A stretch of 64,000 nucleotides of DNA from Lineus longissimus (lineage: Eukaryota > Nemertea > Pilidiophora > Heteronemertea > Lineidae). Location of the stretch: assembly GCF_910592395.1 (NCBI RefSeq), contig NC_088325.1, forward strand, positions 8,622,109-8,686,108. The letters run 5' to 3'. This document shows positions 30,645 to 40,880 of this stretch, one piece after another (positions within the stretch are counted from its first letter, which is position 1; the number at the start of each line of letters is the position of its first letter). A program made the translations under genes and the position numbers. The notes under the pieces are model-generated. The model had not been told where the DNA came from, did not search any database, and saw only the letters and a list, made by a program, of their open reading frames with translations.

Positions 30645-30799
30645 ATAAATCTAAAATTCTTAAAATGAAAAAAATCTTAAAATTAAAAATAAAATAACTT
30701 AAAATTTCGAAACCTAAAAAACTAAAAAACTTAAAATTCCATTAAAGGAATGATCTCATCAAACTTCGTCATTAAAACTTCGTCCATAAGTCTTCATCC

Positions 30800-31545
30800 T
30801 TAACAACAAAGTTGTGCTTCACCACAAGAGTTTAACTCTATTCTTAAATCTAAAGAAACCTCTGTTCCTCTGAAATTAATTAGTTTACCATTCTCATCAG
30901 TGATTTCAAGTTTTTTGAGATTCGTACACTTATTTACCATTTTCTTACAATTCGGTTCGTATTGTTGCATTGTTATCTGGTCACCGTCTTCCACAGGTAC
31001 AGTGCAGAAAATTGCAGATGGTTTATTGTTTAAGAGTGTCTTACTTTTATCAACCAAATTAGCCTGTAGGAACCGATATTTCCTGTAAAAATTAAACGGC
31101 TTGGTGGAGTAGTATTTTCTTTCTTGGTGAATTTAGTTTTGTTTAAAGCCCAAAAATGTGTTTACTATTGTAAAATATTCATCACCAAGATAGTATTTTT
31201 CAGCATAAACAACTTGTCCTCAGTAAGTTCAATGAGTAGGTAATTGTTATTGTCACAGCTGATGTTAACATGTTCTGAAAGATTTTTGATACGCTCATTG
31301 ATAAAGGAGCAAAGTTCGGACAAACTGAAATGACCATCAAAGGGATATAGAAAGAATCGGATTGTTGTCTTGAGTCATTTTCCATTTTTACCAACTCGGT
31401 AATACCCGGAACGTTATCATCAGTCCACCATGAATTGTAAAAGGTTATCGATTTCAAAGTAATGGATTTTATGTCTAATTGGTCTGTTAAGTAATACTCA
31501 AATTAGGCTTCTTCACAATATTTTTCATTTATTATGAAGTCCATT
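30800..31545 (-). pseudogene. Polinton minor capsid (penton-like) paralogue, broken
   Basis: Minus-strand pieces: an N-terminal part with LKSITFYNSWW (31457 leftward) and a C-terminal part (31057-30800) with ADKSKTLLNNKPSAI/VPVEDGDQ-type context and LEITDENGKLINFRG then V-S-L-D-L. ITDE-G-K-.-I-.-F-.-G is the hallmark shared with the plus-strand gene at 32260, so these are two related single-jelly-roll-type proteins. Frameshifts lie near 31200 and 31080. A decayed orthologue lies at 61811-62670, also minus strand. Confidence 0.6.
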
Positions 31546-31595
31546 TCTATTTAATTAATCTTAATTATTCGTCTATTTAAAAAAAAGTTTTATAA

Positions 31596-32135
31596 ATGGA
31601 GGGTGAAATAAGTGTAAAAGATCTAAACTCCGATTTGAACCGATATTTCTTCGGTGAGGATATGTTCTACGAATTAATGACAAACGAGGGTGAAATAAGT
31701 TTAAAAGATCTGAACTCCGATTTGAACAGAATTGCCTTATGTGAGAACATATTCTACGACTTAATGAGAAACGATAATTTAAACAGATATTTTAACATGG
31801 GGTTCCAACCTAAATCAAAAGATCTTTGTACTCTTTATGATAATTTTAACACATTTTTAGATTACAAAACAAAAAAGTATTATGGTAAGTTTGAAGATTT
31901 AGAAATGGGTGAGAAATATAAACTTAAGGATCTTTGTATTCATTATACTAAGTTTGGTCTAAGACTAGCAATTACTCTAGTGTTTCCACTTCCTAGGAGT
32001 TTTGGTGAAATAACATTCGATCTCCCAGAATGTTTTAACGTTTTAACAAAATCCCATAGGGAATTTTTTAAGACATGTCCTTATAATTACATTGTTTGCA
32101 AAGAAAAAAGAAAATCTCATTTGTTGAATAGATAA
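31596..32135 (+). CDS. Polinton small protein B, possibly SSB-like, intact
   Basis: 179 residues, uninterrupted. The N-terminal 57 residues are a tandem duplication of about 27 residues (GEISVKDLNSDLNR... and GEISLKDLNSDLNR...). The C-terminal ~90 residues match protein A (FEDLEMGEKYKLKDLC, then F-G-L-R-L and F-D-L-P-E-C-F). A and B therefore arose by gene duplication inside the element. The function is unknown; an OB-fold nucleic-acid-binding role is a guess. Confidence 0.6.
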   Translation: MEGEISVKDLNSDLNRYFFGEDMFYELMTNEGEISLKDLNSDLNRIALCENIFYDLMRNDNLNRYFNMGFQPKSKDLCTLYDNFNTFLDYKTKKYYGKFEDLEMGEKYKLKDLCIHYTKFGLRLAITLVFPLPRSFGEITFDLPECFNVLTKSHREFFKTCPYNYIVCKEKRKSHLLNR

Positions 32136-32237
32136 AAAAAATAAAAAATAAAAAACCTAAAATACCAAAAATTAAAATCTTAAAAATTAAAAAATTAAAA
32201 TCCCGAAACTTAAAAAACTTAAAACTAACTTAAATAA

Positions 32238-33018
32238 ATGTGTGAAAAAATAGTTATGATTGATTCAATCAAAGTGGTTAAGTGGTCAAAATGGAACCCC
32301 AGCTTCGGCTGGTAACGACTTTAGAATTCAGTTGGATGAGATGATGTCTAATGTTGGTGGTATGGGAATTATCTTCGCCGGACTTCCCTGCACTTTTTAC
32401 AACATTTCTAGAAAACTAGGAAACGACGCCTTCATAATCAAAAAGGGTAAAGTTAGTCACTACGTTATGCTTCCAGATGGACTCTACACAAAACAATCTT
32501 TCATTGAGGGTTTCAGAGATCAAATGGAACTAGGTGGACATAACAAAAATGCGTTACACTTTAAACTCCAAGAAACAACCGGTAAACTTGGGATCAGTTG
32601 TAGAAAAAAAGATCAACTGCAGTATTGTCTAATCATTACGGAGAAAGTGAAAGATCTTCTGGGGTTTAATGTTCGAAAATGGGAATTTATTGAGTTGGTA
32701 GGAGAACCCGACGAGTACATATGGGGCGGCAAGCCAATCAATTTTAGACCGTTCGAATACTTCCACATTCATTGCGATATAATCGATAAAAATAACATCA
32801 TTTACAATTCAAGTAAGTCAGATTTACTAGCAAGAATTCCATTAAAACAGTGTGATTTCGGCGATACACTTAAACATTCTTTGACGGGGCTGAGATACAG
32901 ACCATGTGAAGAAAAATTTAACAAATTTAGAATCTGGATAACCGACGACCACAACCGTACTGTGGATTTCAATGGAGCATACGTACAACTAGAACTTCTC
33001 TTCTTACTTAATGAGTAG
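32238..33018 (+). pseudogene. Polinton minor capsid (penton-like) protein, nearly intact
   Basis: The frame is open from 32260 to 33018 (252 codons) with VGGMGIIFAGLPCTFYNISR, an H-C-D-I-I-D-K-N-N-I block and the C-terminal FRIWITDDHNRTVDFNG. The best ATG (32238) is one base out of frame, so a small indel lies near 32270. These blocks match the single-jelly-roll minor capsid protein of Polintons, which would form capsid vertices. Relative to Polinton 2 it carries about 7 extra residues (NGTPASAG) encoded by a short palindrome. The stop overlaps the start of the next frame by a few bases. Confidence 0.75.
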
Positions 33019-33286
33019 AATTTGGGGTTATTCGAAACGTCCAAAAAACTGGAAGAAAATACTAGAAGATGTTCAACGGGAACCTCAAATAGATTCACAC
33101 AACACATCTCTGGTTTTTCCCCCACCACCAAAACAAACATCCCCAAAGCAAACACCTCCATCAGTAAAAATAAATACTAAGATATCTACTCCCCAGAAAG
33201 TTGTAGTACCCAGCGAACGAAGTTCCAACGGGAGTTGGCTCTTCAGCAGGAGCTCAAACAGAGATTCTAGTATTTCACATCTTTGA
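33011..33286 (+). CDS. Polinton small proline-rich protein
   Basis: 91 codons starting MSRIWGYSKRPKNWKKILED, whose ATG overlaps the end of the minor capsid gene. The middle is rich in Pro, Lys and Thr (PPPPKQTSPKQTPPS), and the C-terminal part is encoded by one of the short palindromic repeats (33200-33250). No family is recognised. The tight overlap supports co-expression with the capsid gene. Confidence 0.4.
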   Translation: MSRIWGYSKRPKNWKKILEDVQREPQIDSHNTSLVFPPPPKQTSPKQTPPSVKINTKISTPQKVVVPSERSSNGSWLFSRSSNRDSSISHL

Positions 33287-33302
33287 AATTATCCTAAATA
33301 AA

Positions 33303-33912
33303 TGAGTGAGAGTAATGAAAATATAATTTATCCTAATTTACCAGAATACAGAGCTTTGCTCGCTATCGACGGAGCTTCGCTCGCTGTAAAATGTACCCCC
33401 ATTGATGTTGCTAAACCACAAGAATTAGGACTCCAAACAGATTTGAGAAGTCAAGAAGTATTTGGAGGAGGAGATTGAGTTTCTGATAAGATATTCTCAA
33501 AGTATAAAAAAGCAATCGATGCAATTACTGGCATTAGCCACTTCCTTAATTTAGCTAGTGTAGCAGCTGGATCAGTTGGTGTGTCCGCATTAGCAGGTGT
33601 AATAACCGCACCAATAAGTTTAGCGTGAGGAGGGGTGACAATTGGAAGCGCCATTATCTCATCGACCCTAAGTTGGGAGAAAAAAAACATCCTTAAAAAA
33701 AATAGGAAAACATGAGAAAATAGGAATGTTAGCAATATTAAAACTCAACACCATTAATGATTAGAGATTCTCACATCAAAACCGAGGAATTCTTATTAAT
33801 CCTAAAAGAAAAGGAGAAATATATTTCTATGAAAAATGCCATCAGAAAAAAACAAAGAGATACTCCTATAGAGACTATTGATGTTGAAACCTTAAAACAA
33901 TCTTTTTTATAC
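33303..33912 (+). pseudogene. Polinton conserved gene with hydrophobic segment, broken
   Basis: Starts MSESNENIIYPNLPEYRALL and contains a Gly/Ala-rich hydrophobic segment (HFLNLASVAAGSVGVSALAG) about residues 80-110, then a C-terminal block H-I-K-T-E-E-F-L-L-I-L-K-E-K-E-K-Y found in many Polintons. In-frame stops (for example after FGGGD) and a frameshift break it. A membrane-active or core-type virion protein is possible. An insertion at ~33912 separates it from its 3' end. Confidence 0.5.
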
Positions 33913-34213
33913 GTACGCTCCGGAGCGTATAATGGTATGGCGCTCGGTGTCCGTCTCTCCGTCTGTCGGTCCGTTTCATTGTCCATGCGATTACTGAAAT
34001 TCTACATCATGTATATTCACCAAAGCTGGTTTGCAGGGTACCAGTGTTGGCCCCAAGAAGCCTATTGATTTAGAGGTCAAAAGGTCAAAGGTCAAGGTCA
34101 CAAACACCTGTTTCCATTTTCCGCTTACCTGCTACTTCACACACTTTTCACCCTGACCAACCACCCTTTACTCTTATGGCGGGCGTATAATGTGCTCACT
34201 CTGCGTAGCTCTT
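33912..34213. mobile_element. Approximately 300-bp insertion in Polinton 1
   Basis: Polinton 2 runs from AAACAAACTTTTTT straight to AGAACAGGCAC, whereas here ~300 unrelated bases intervene, starting TACGCTCCGGAGCGTATAAT (self-complementary) and ending near GCTCTTGTT. A GTCCGTCTCTCCGTCTGTCG stretch inside recalls other dispersed repeats of the window. No coding capacity; ends are approximate. Confidence 0.6.
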
Positions 34214-34328
34214 GTTAGAGCAGGGGAAAAAAATTGCCAAAACGGAAATGTTGGAAAAATCAAGTCACAGTAAATTATGTTTACAATTATTATTCACCAG
34301 TAACCCCTTCAGTAATGCCTTCGGTAAT

Positions 34329-35373
34329 GGTAGGTGATAAAGCTTGGAACCAGTGAAACCTTGAAACCAGTGATAAAACTTGGAATCAGTCCTAAAAATG
34401 CATAAAAACATGAAATAATGCTATTTGAACCTAAGGTGGTTACGAATCAATATTTGGAGCTTATTTTTACATGACCAGATCAGAATTTGACGGTAGTTTA
34501 GAAATCAGTCGCATATCCGATTCAATAATCTATATTTTAGAACAACCCAGTCATACCTCGCCTCAAGTGTACATTACTGATCTCCCAAATATAGGCATGC
34601 ACGTCACGACACGCCCACCACACACCCATAATATGGACGAATAAGTGCTCTGCTTACTACGCCACCGCACGGGGCCTAATTGAACTACGGAGCGGTGTGA
34701 TCATACAGGGTGATACAGAGAAGATTGACTACATCATGCAGTACCGACTGGCACTTATCCTTAGAAATGTAGATGAAGGTTTATTACCGAAGGCTTTAGC
34801 CGGGTTTGGAGATGAAAAATGTGAATAAATTCCTTCGCTGTGAGCGATTTCGTACATATTCATGTACACATCGAGAGATGTAGAGATATTTTCGAGATGT
34901 AACCAGTTCTAAGCGGACACATTTTTTAGTGATTCCCGTGTGCATGTTTGTCATATCTACTGAGCTTTATCAGAGCATTGTATATACAAATGATTCTTCT
35001 AATAAAAACGTTTTATTTTAGTATATGGAATACAAAACAATCACACAAGCTTACTTTTGCTTTCATCGAAGAGCAGTTATTAGATATTTGCAAATGGCGG
35101 CCCATCATGAATATAAGTTTATTTTTTAACGACAACAACACATTTCAAATGCATTCAATGATGACGTCATCCTCCACAAAAAGGTTGATTCTGGAACTAC
35201 TGGCAAATTGCTATCAATAAAGTCAGCTGGGACGAGATTGGCAGTTGGGAGGGTATAAATCGTGGAAGGATTTCATGCGGTACTTGCACAGTGATTCCAC
35301 GGTTTAGTACTGACTATTCCAAGGTTTATCACTGGTTACATGGTTTCACTGATTCCAAGCTTTATCAACTACC
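34329..35373. mobile_element. 1045-bp non-autonomous DNA transposon with 10-bp target duplication
   Basis: Inverted ends begin GGTAG(G/T)TGATAAAGCTTGG and match for about 65-70 bp (with gaps) on both sides. It is flanked by the perfect direct repeat CTTCGGTAAT (34319-34328 and 35374-35383). A 9-10-bp duplication is typical of MuDR/MULE elements. No transposase is encoded; the 34948-35220 frame has no recognisable domain. Confidence 0.85.
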
Positions 35374-35410
35374 CTTCGGTAATACCTTCGGCACACCCCC
35401 TATTTCGCTT

Positions 35411-36440
35411 AAATAAATGATATATACTATCCACTGGCGACAAAACACAAGAAGACTATTTATTATGATGTTTGTAATTTTGATGTTTATGTAAGTGATG
35501 ACGCTTTTTCAAAATAAAAGAAAGTGATATAACTCCGAAATTTTTATGTTTGGTAGATAAGTCGGATTGTTTACGATTGGAAAAAAAAACCCTGGTGTTT
35601 TGCCAGAATCAATTTAACATGGCAGTGTGGTTTGCAAAAATCGGGTGTGGGGTTTCGATCAACCAACACTTGAACCACAGACTATAATCCCAACATCACA
35701 TATCCTGGTTACTACATAGATGACTCAAAAATAAATGTTTTCCTGATGCAGGTTCATGATTTAGAATACCCCCAATGTTTACTTCAGATTATAATGCTGG
35801 AACGGCTAACTTCAAATACGATGAGGGTTGGATCAACATAAACATATTTTTGAGGTTCTCAAACAGCCACACGTATCATGATTTTTAAGTCGTAGGGTTT
35901 CTCAAACCCCGGTATAGAGAGACTTAACGATTCTGTCCGAACATATGTTTACTGCATACTAGGGGCCCAAGCACTCAACAGAACTCCGATTACTGGAGCA
36001 ACAGGAACTGAATTTGATGCCCAGAAAGAATTTACCAAACTTTTAAAAGACTCAGTCAACAAACACGCCGACGTTCCTACCTCAATTCAAAGGTACCAAA
36101 AATCAATTGCTGAAACCCACACCAGATTGGATTATATAATCGCCCCGGGTTTATACATCATTGGGTCTAACATGGTCTTAAAAATCGGGAACATAATGAA
36201 TTACAACAATAATATTTTGATAGCACCACTAAAAATGAGTATTGGGAAAAAATGATATCAATCGCAAAAAGAATACTGCGCTTCCTTTAATGAAAGGTCC
36301 ACCCCTTAAGACTTACAAATTGAAAGCCACGGGTAAAAAAGGTCCCGATGGAGCACGAAGTGACACATACGAAGTATAGCGAAGCTCGAAGCTCGCTCCC
36401 GGAGGAAACTACACCAACACCACCTACACAGGAACTATAA
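35411..36440 (+). pseudogene. Polinton gene block of unknown function, heavily decayed
   Basis: Open pieces in different frames follow one another. The first (about 35411-35635) matches the 70-codon frame at 62718 in Polinton 2, including a C-L-R-L-E-K type segment and a following M-A-V-W-F. A later one (about 35946-36250) reads LDYIIAPGLYIIGSNMVLKI. The block lies between the minor and major capsid genes. Adenovirus-type protease is usually in this neighbourhood of a Polinton, but I see no catalytic H/C motif, so I do not call it. Confidence 0.4.
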
Positions 36441-36444
36441 TTAG

Positions 36445-37396
36445 ATAACTATAATTTGTATGCCACCTACAAAGACCTGTGGCTGTCCAATGAGGAGAGG
36501 GAAAACCGAGTATTTCAGGGAATCCAAAGCAGTAACCTCAGGCAGCTTAGGTCGGGGGTATCTTTGGTTACCGTCACCGGGGAAACCAGCAATGAGAAGA
36601 CTTTGAAAGACGTTTTTGACAATAAGTACAAAATCCAAATTGACTTTGATTTGCTCTCAACCCACGCTCCGTTTTACAAATTTCCCATTCAGGAAGACGT
36701 TATACTTAGTATGACCTTGGTACCAAAAGAGGATGTAATTTTTGCAACCACAACTGCGAATATGAATTATCAATTGAAAAATATATGTATGGAATATGAC
36801 ACTGTTACAGATGAAAGAGTTGCGAGGCAATCACAAAATAGTTATAACTCTGGATTTTCGGTATTTTACGATTGGATAGATCATTTGAAGATAATAAACG
36901 TGGAGACAAGGAAACAATAATTAATGAAAATATCAATTTTCCAAAAAGATCCATCAAAGGAATTTTGTTACTATTTTGAACCTCACACAACGACGGTGAC
37001 AGAGATAGTGAAAAATTCGAAAACCCAGGAATTTTCAAGTTTGAAGGTTGCGATCGAGGGAGTGGCTAATAAAATATACCCCAAAGGAATGAGGTTGTTA
37101 GATCAATGGGAAGAGGCGAAAAAATATTTCATGTCGGAAGATATTAAGGAAACACACGACTGTAATTTAACTCTTGAAAAGTATTTGGTGATGAGAACTA
37201 TTTTGGGTTGTGGCTTGATCTTAGAACCACGGAGGACAATTATCTTCATTGAAGTGGAATAGCTTTGCTAAACACAAAATATGGAATTCAGTTGGCTATC
37301 ACAAAAGATGGGACTAAGGGTCCGTACAAAATGCACATATTAATTGTTTCAAACGCACAGTTGAATGTTCAAAATTCCCAAATAATGAATTAGGTG
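36445..37396 (+). pseudogene. Polinton major capsid protein, frameshifted
   Basis: The first part (36456-36920) has ATYKDLWLSNEERENRVFQG, an L-R-S-G block and APFYKFPIQEDVILSMTL. The second (36924-about 37195) has the EPHTTTVTEIVKN and VANKIYPKGMRLLDQWEEA blocks. The end in a third frame has NYFGLWLDLRTTEDN and V-S-N-A-Q-L-N-V. These are the conserved blocks of the double-jelly-roll major capsid protein. At least two frameshifts (near 36920 and 37195) and one stop are present, and the start is unclear, so no full-length protein can be made. Confidence 0.8.
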
Positions 37397-37455
37397 AAAC
37401 CAGTAATGAATTAGGTGAAACCCGTAATGAATTAGGCTAATTTTGTGGTTTATAA

Positions 37456-37692
37456 ATGGAGAAAATTGACAAGAAAGACATTGTGAATACGCTTGATAGA
37501 AGTTTTGTTTTATCGGGAAATACGTAAGGTTACAGTATTGTGATTCGCAGGTTTTTAAAAATGAAAATCGGGGGTCCCAGCCAGGCCGATATCACTGAGT
37601 TTCTAAAACTTGGTCTGGTAGTTACACTTGGTAATTTATCCGCAGAATATCTATACGATAGTGGTATCATACCGCGGAACCGAATGAAATAA
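37456..37692 (+). pseudogene. Polinton small hydrophobic protein, broken
   Basis: Starts MEKIDKKDIVNTLDRSFVL, has a stop after S-G-N-T, and ends LVVTLGNLSAEYLYDSGIIP then R-N-R-M-K. Small proteins ending in such a hydrophobic LSxYLxDxGxIP motif sit between the major capsid and ATPase genes in Polintons. Function unknown. Confidence 0.5.
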
Positions 37693-37718
37693 ATCCCTGG
37701 ATAAATCTCCTTGATAAA

Positions 37719-38320
37719 ATGTCTGTCTCATCATTGTTTATTTACGAACCTTTTAATGCCATTATTTCTGGTTGCACAAATTGTGGAAAAACTCACTTCG
37801 TCTTAGATTTGTTTAAGACTTACTACAAAGGAAATTTTGAAAATATCATTCTGTTTTGCCCAACCTTTGAACACGATGAAACCTATAACCGAGATTGGGT
37901 TTTCAAAGATAAAAAACTCATTATTTTTGACCCCAATATTGTTAAGAATAATCGGAATAAATCACTACTTGCTGCCATGGAAGTTTACAAATGTTCAAAC
38001 ACACTTTTCATTATTGATGAATACGCCAATTTGCATGACAGTAAGAGAAAATCAAGCGAACTTTGTAACTTGGCATTTTCAGGAAGGCATTATGGAATCA
38101 CTACTTGGGTTTTGGTTCAAAAATACAACTCTATTGTGAAGGATTTTAGGGAAAACATTCGTATGCTGATGATATTTTTTAACAAAGATTCAATGAAGAT
38201 GGCGTTACAGGAAAACGACATACAGTAATTCCCAAATGTGAAAGGATGAAATTTTAGATCTATTAAGAAAAAACAGGTCATCAAAACTGATTTTATTTTG
38301 GAATTTCCAAGATAATTTTT
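37719..38320 (+). pseudogene. Polinton packaging ATPase (FtsK/HerA type), 3' damaged
   Basis: The 169-codon open part has the Walker A loop (SGCTNCGKTHFVLDL), a F-C-P-T-F block, the Walker B strand (TLFIIDEYANL), and a sensor-like G-R-H-Y-G-I-T-T-W-V segment. It stops after E-N-D-I-Q; the remaining conserved tail with RSIKKKQVIKTDFILEF continues in frame-broken form to about 38320. The family drives DNA into preformed capsids. Its presence with the capsid genes supports a virion-forming ancestry. Confidence 0.85.
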
Positions 38321-38329
38321 AGTTCTTAA

Positions 38330-39118
38330 ATGAGCAAAGAATCGCATAGCAGAGAATCGCATATCAGAGAGTCCAGTGAAGATTTGATAGATGCCATAGT
38401 GTCCTCAACACCTACTTCGCAGCATTCTTCGATGCCCGCTAGCAGTCAAACTAGCAGACAGAGTAACTATGAACTAAAGATGAATAAAAATCACAACCCA
38501 GTCACCCCTAGTCAAAATCCAGTCACCCCTAGTTAAGTATTGTCTAAACAAGGTACACGCGCAAAGGGGGATCTAGAGATTTTAGTTGCCAATGGAAAGA
38601 CAAATGAATTCACTGGGAAGCAGTTCACTTTTAATGATCTTGACTATATGTCAGAAAAAGAAATATTAAAGTATCACATAATTTATCAGAGCAGCTTATC
38701 CTCCAGAGTTAGTGACACATTTAGCAAAACGGCCATCAAAGTATATTCCTCCCCAGCTGGGTGGATTTTACCAAATTGTGACAGAGATAATCTGTACGAG
38801 GATCTTAGAAATGATTACATCGTGATGATTGAGTTGGATAGGTGGACTGGTTTTCTCAGTTTAAAATTGGGGGGTCTTATGGCCGTTGCCACAACTAGTT
38901 GACTCACTCTCAGCAATTGTAACGTCGGAAGTAGTGAGAAGAACACACAACGAGAGCCAACAGGTATTGAAAATTCTCATGAAATAAATGCAGAGTGGGC
39001 AACAGGAAACTGCGAACCCCGAAGAGAAAGATGTAACAGCCTCTGAATCTAATATACCACCTACTTCAGTTCCCAAAATACAAATATCGCCAAACAGATT
39101 GCTTGGTCTCGTGAATTA
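38330..39118 (+). pseudogene. Polinton conserved protein of unknown function, broken
   Basis: Starts MSKESHSRESHIRESSEDLI with a Ser/Thr-rich stretch and a repeated P-V-T-P-S-Q-N motif, a stop at 38534, then a conserved middle (FTFNDLDYMSEKEILKYHII, ILPNCDRDNLYEDL, G-G-L-M-A-V-A-T-T-S) and a tail with P-P-T-S-V-P-K-I. The middle is recognisable from other Polintons, downstream of the ATPase, but its role is unknown. Two further stops follow. Confidence 0.5.
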
Positions 39119-39153
39119 GGAAAACGTTCCAGTGAGCTCTAAAGAAAAAAAAG

Positions 39154-39402
39154 ATGGATCGTATTAACGGAAAAATGATCAAAGAATTACCACCAACGGG
39201 AGTTGGCACTCCAGCTCCAACTTCTGAAGGTATAACCCGGGGGGGGGGGGGGGGAGATGTTGACTATGGAGATAGTACGAAGTATGCTAAAAGCTCATTT
39301 AATTATTTGTGGTTGACAATACCTTTTACATTCATTATGGAATATTTTTATGTAGACAAATGTTTGCCCCCAGGTTTTCTCCAATTAAAAAGCAGACAGT
39401 AG
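39154..39402 (+). pseudogene. Small Polinton frame interrupted by poly-G
   Basis: 82 codons starting MDRINGKMIKELPPTGVGTP, including one short palindromic repeat and a run of 14 G (39239-39252) encoding Gly. The second half is hydrophobic. It may be a decayed membrane protein; the homopolymer makes the frame unreliable. Confidence 0.3.
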
Positions 39403-39802
39403 TTCTAGTGATTTCAGCAGGGGGAGGGATGGAACTCTCGAGGGAAAACAAAACATTGAATAAAGCCACATCTATACTCCTAATGGAATAAAATAACACC
39501 AATGGTGGTGAAACAATACCTCACTTGATATTGTTGGTTCATAAAAATGACACCAGATCACGCTTGCATAGGTTTATATCCATGACTCAGAAGTAGGGCA
39601 TGATTCTCCTATAAGACAAAAGTGACTTACATTCGCCCACTACCTTATGTTTACAAGCCCTATGCTGAATTGATTGAGTTAATCTGCGCGCACAACAATG
39701 TGATATGTTTGTTTTCTGACTGATAAAGCCATTCACTGATGTATTTATCTATTTATGTTATTTTTAGAGATGGCGTTTGTTGGGAAGGTGGGTCAGTGTA
39801 TA
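39403..39802. other. Polinton right-hand spacer, no gene recognised
   Basis: Non-coding sequence between the last recognisable frame and the right TIR. It may be partly a secondary insertion. Confidence 0.4.
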
Positions 39803-40232
39803 TTATTGTCAGTGGTGTGATCGGAACCGGACTTTTAGTGAAATATCTGATGTAAGGGAGGGGTGTTTTTTTTATTTTCAGATTTATTTTGATGTGTGTG
39901 TAACCTGGAAATGTTAGAAATGTTGGATATCGTTTGTAGTGACTCTGGGGGACTAACGTTTTTGCATGAGAAGCTGAATTTAACCCTTTATTAGTGAAGT
40001 TTTTTAGAAAATTAGTGTTAAGGAACTTTAGTGGTTTTTTTGGAGGATGTAGAGTAAGGGTATATTGCTGGTCGGTTCCCAAATTAATCATTTTAGAGTT
40101 GGCAATGGGGTACGGAGAGCTTGGAAATCATTAAAATTTGAAATTTTTAATTTGGAGCAGCCGATTTTTGCATTTTTCGTTCGCTAAGCTTGTTTTTTCG
40201 GGTTTGTACCCCGCAAAATACCCTTACTCAGG
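39803..40232 (-). repeat. Right TIR of Polinton 1
   Basis: Inverted match to 22340-22784, ending CCTTACTCAGG. It carries a stray copy of the C-terminal codons of the left small protein (GVIGTGLLVKYLM). Confidence 0.93.
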
Positions 40233-40239
40233 TCGCTCC

Positions 40240-40880
40240 AAGTGTCACTTGAGGACCATTTGGAAAGTGTGGAAAATCGACCACACCGATGATCAAGGAC
40301 ATTGTGAGCGGATCGCCAGGTGGAAAGTGGTCAGGATGATCATCCTCGGCTAGGAAAGGAAGTCGGGGAGGGGGTAGAGATGGTAAATGATGAGCTTTAG
40401 CAGTTTGTTGAGGAGATTGAGTTTTCGGAAGGAGAATAGGATGATGATGTTATTGATGATGACGTGTAAACCCCGTTTGGATAATAAAATTGATTGGTAA
40501 ATTGATAAGCAAATCTGTGATCTTCTTTAATTTATTCGTTGACAGCAAGACTTCTTTATTAGGACATTCTGCAGACCCATAAAGCTGGCTTTATCATAGA
40601 CCCCAGATTAGAAATTTCTGCTCGACCAACACTATAGGCATAAAATGAGGACGCTAGTTGTATTGTATTCATTCATTCAGTACAGGACTACCCCCTGTCA
40701 ATGTTCATGTCTTTTATCCACTGACGTGGAAGGCATTGGCATTGCCCACGAAAAGGGAGTCAATCATCAGCTGTGGCTGTTCTTTCTAATGTTCACCTGC
40801 CACCAGTAAAATTGGCCTATTCATTTGGACTTAGTCATTTTACGATTCAGCCGCGCTGATTAAAGTGAGAGAAGACAGTG
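40240..40880. other. Host spacer, no gene recognised
   Basis: No repeat or gene seen apart from short low-complexity GAT-rich stretches near 40430-40470. Confidence 0.4.

Larger units (their letters stand above)
22340..40232. mobile_element. Polinton/Maverick element 1, about 17.9 kb with insertions
   Basis: Inverted ends CCTGAGTAAGG...CCTTACTCAGG with TIRs of about 430-445 bp enclose a set of genes diagnostic of Polintons: rve integrase with chromodomain, protein-primed-type PolB, minor and major capsid proteins and a packaging ATPase. Integrase and the capsid block point right; HNH, dNK and PolB point left. Later insertions (LINE, ~300-bp repeat, 1045-bp transposon, piggyBac end) account for about 3.5-4 kb. 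Most genes have stops or frameshifts, and PolB has lost its catalytic part, so the copy is defective. Polintons are virus-like elements related to adintoviruses. Confidence 0.95.

Noticed and set aside
33940-34070. Continuation of the Polinton frame as V-R-S-G-A-Y-N-G-M-A-L-G
   Set aside because: This part is encoded by the ~300-bp insertion, not by Polinton sequence, judging from the uninterrupted Polinton 2.
35411-36440. Adenovirus-type cysteine protease expected in a Polinton
   Set aside because: No catalytic His/Cys context could be read in any frame, so it is not called.
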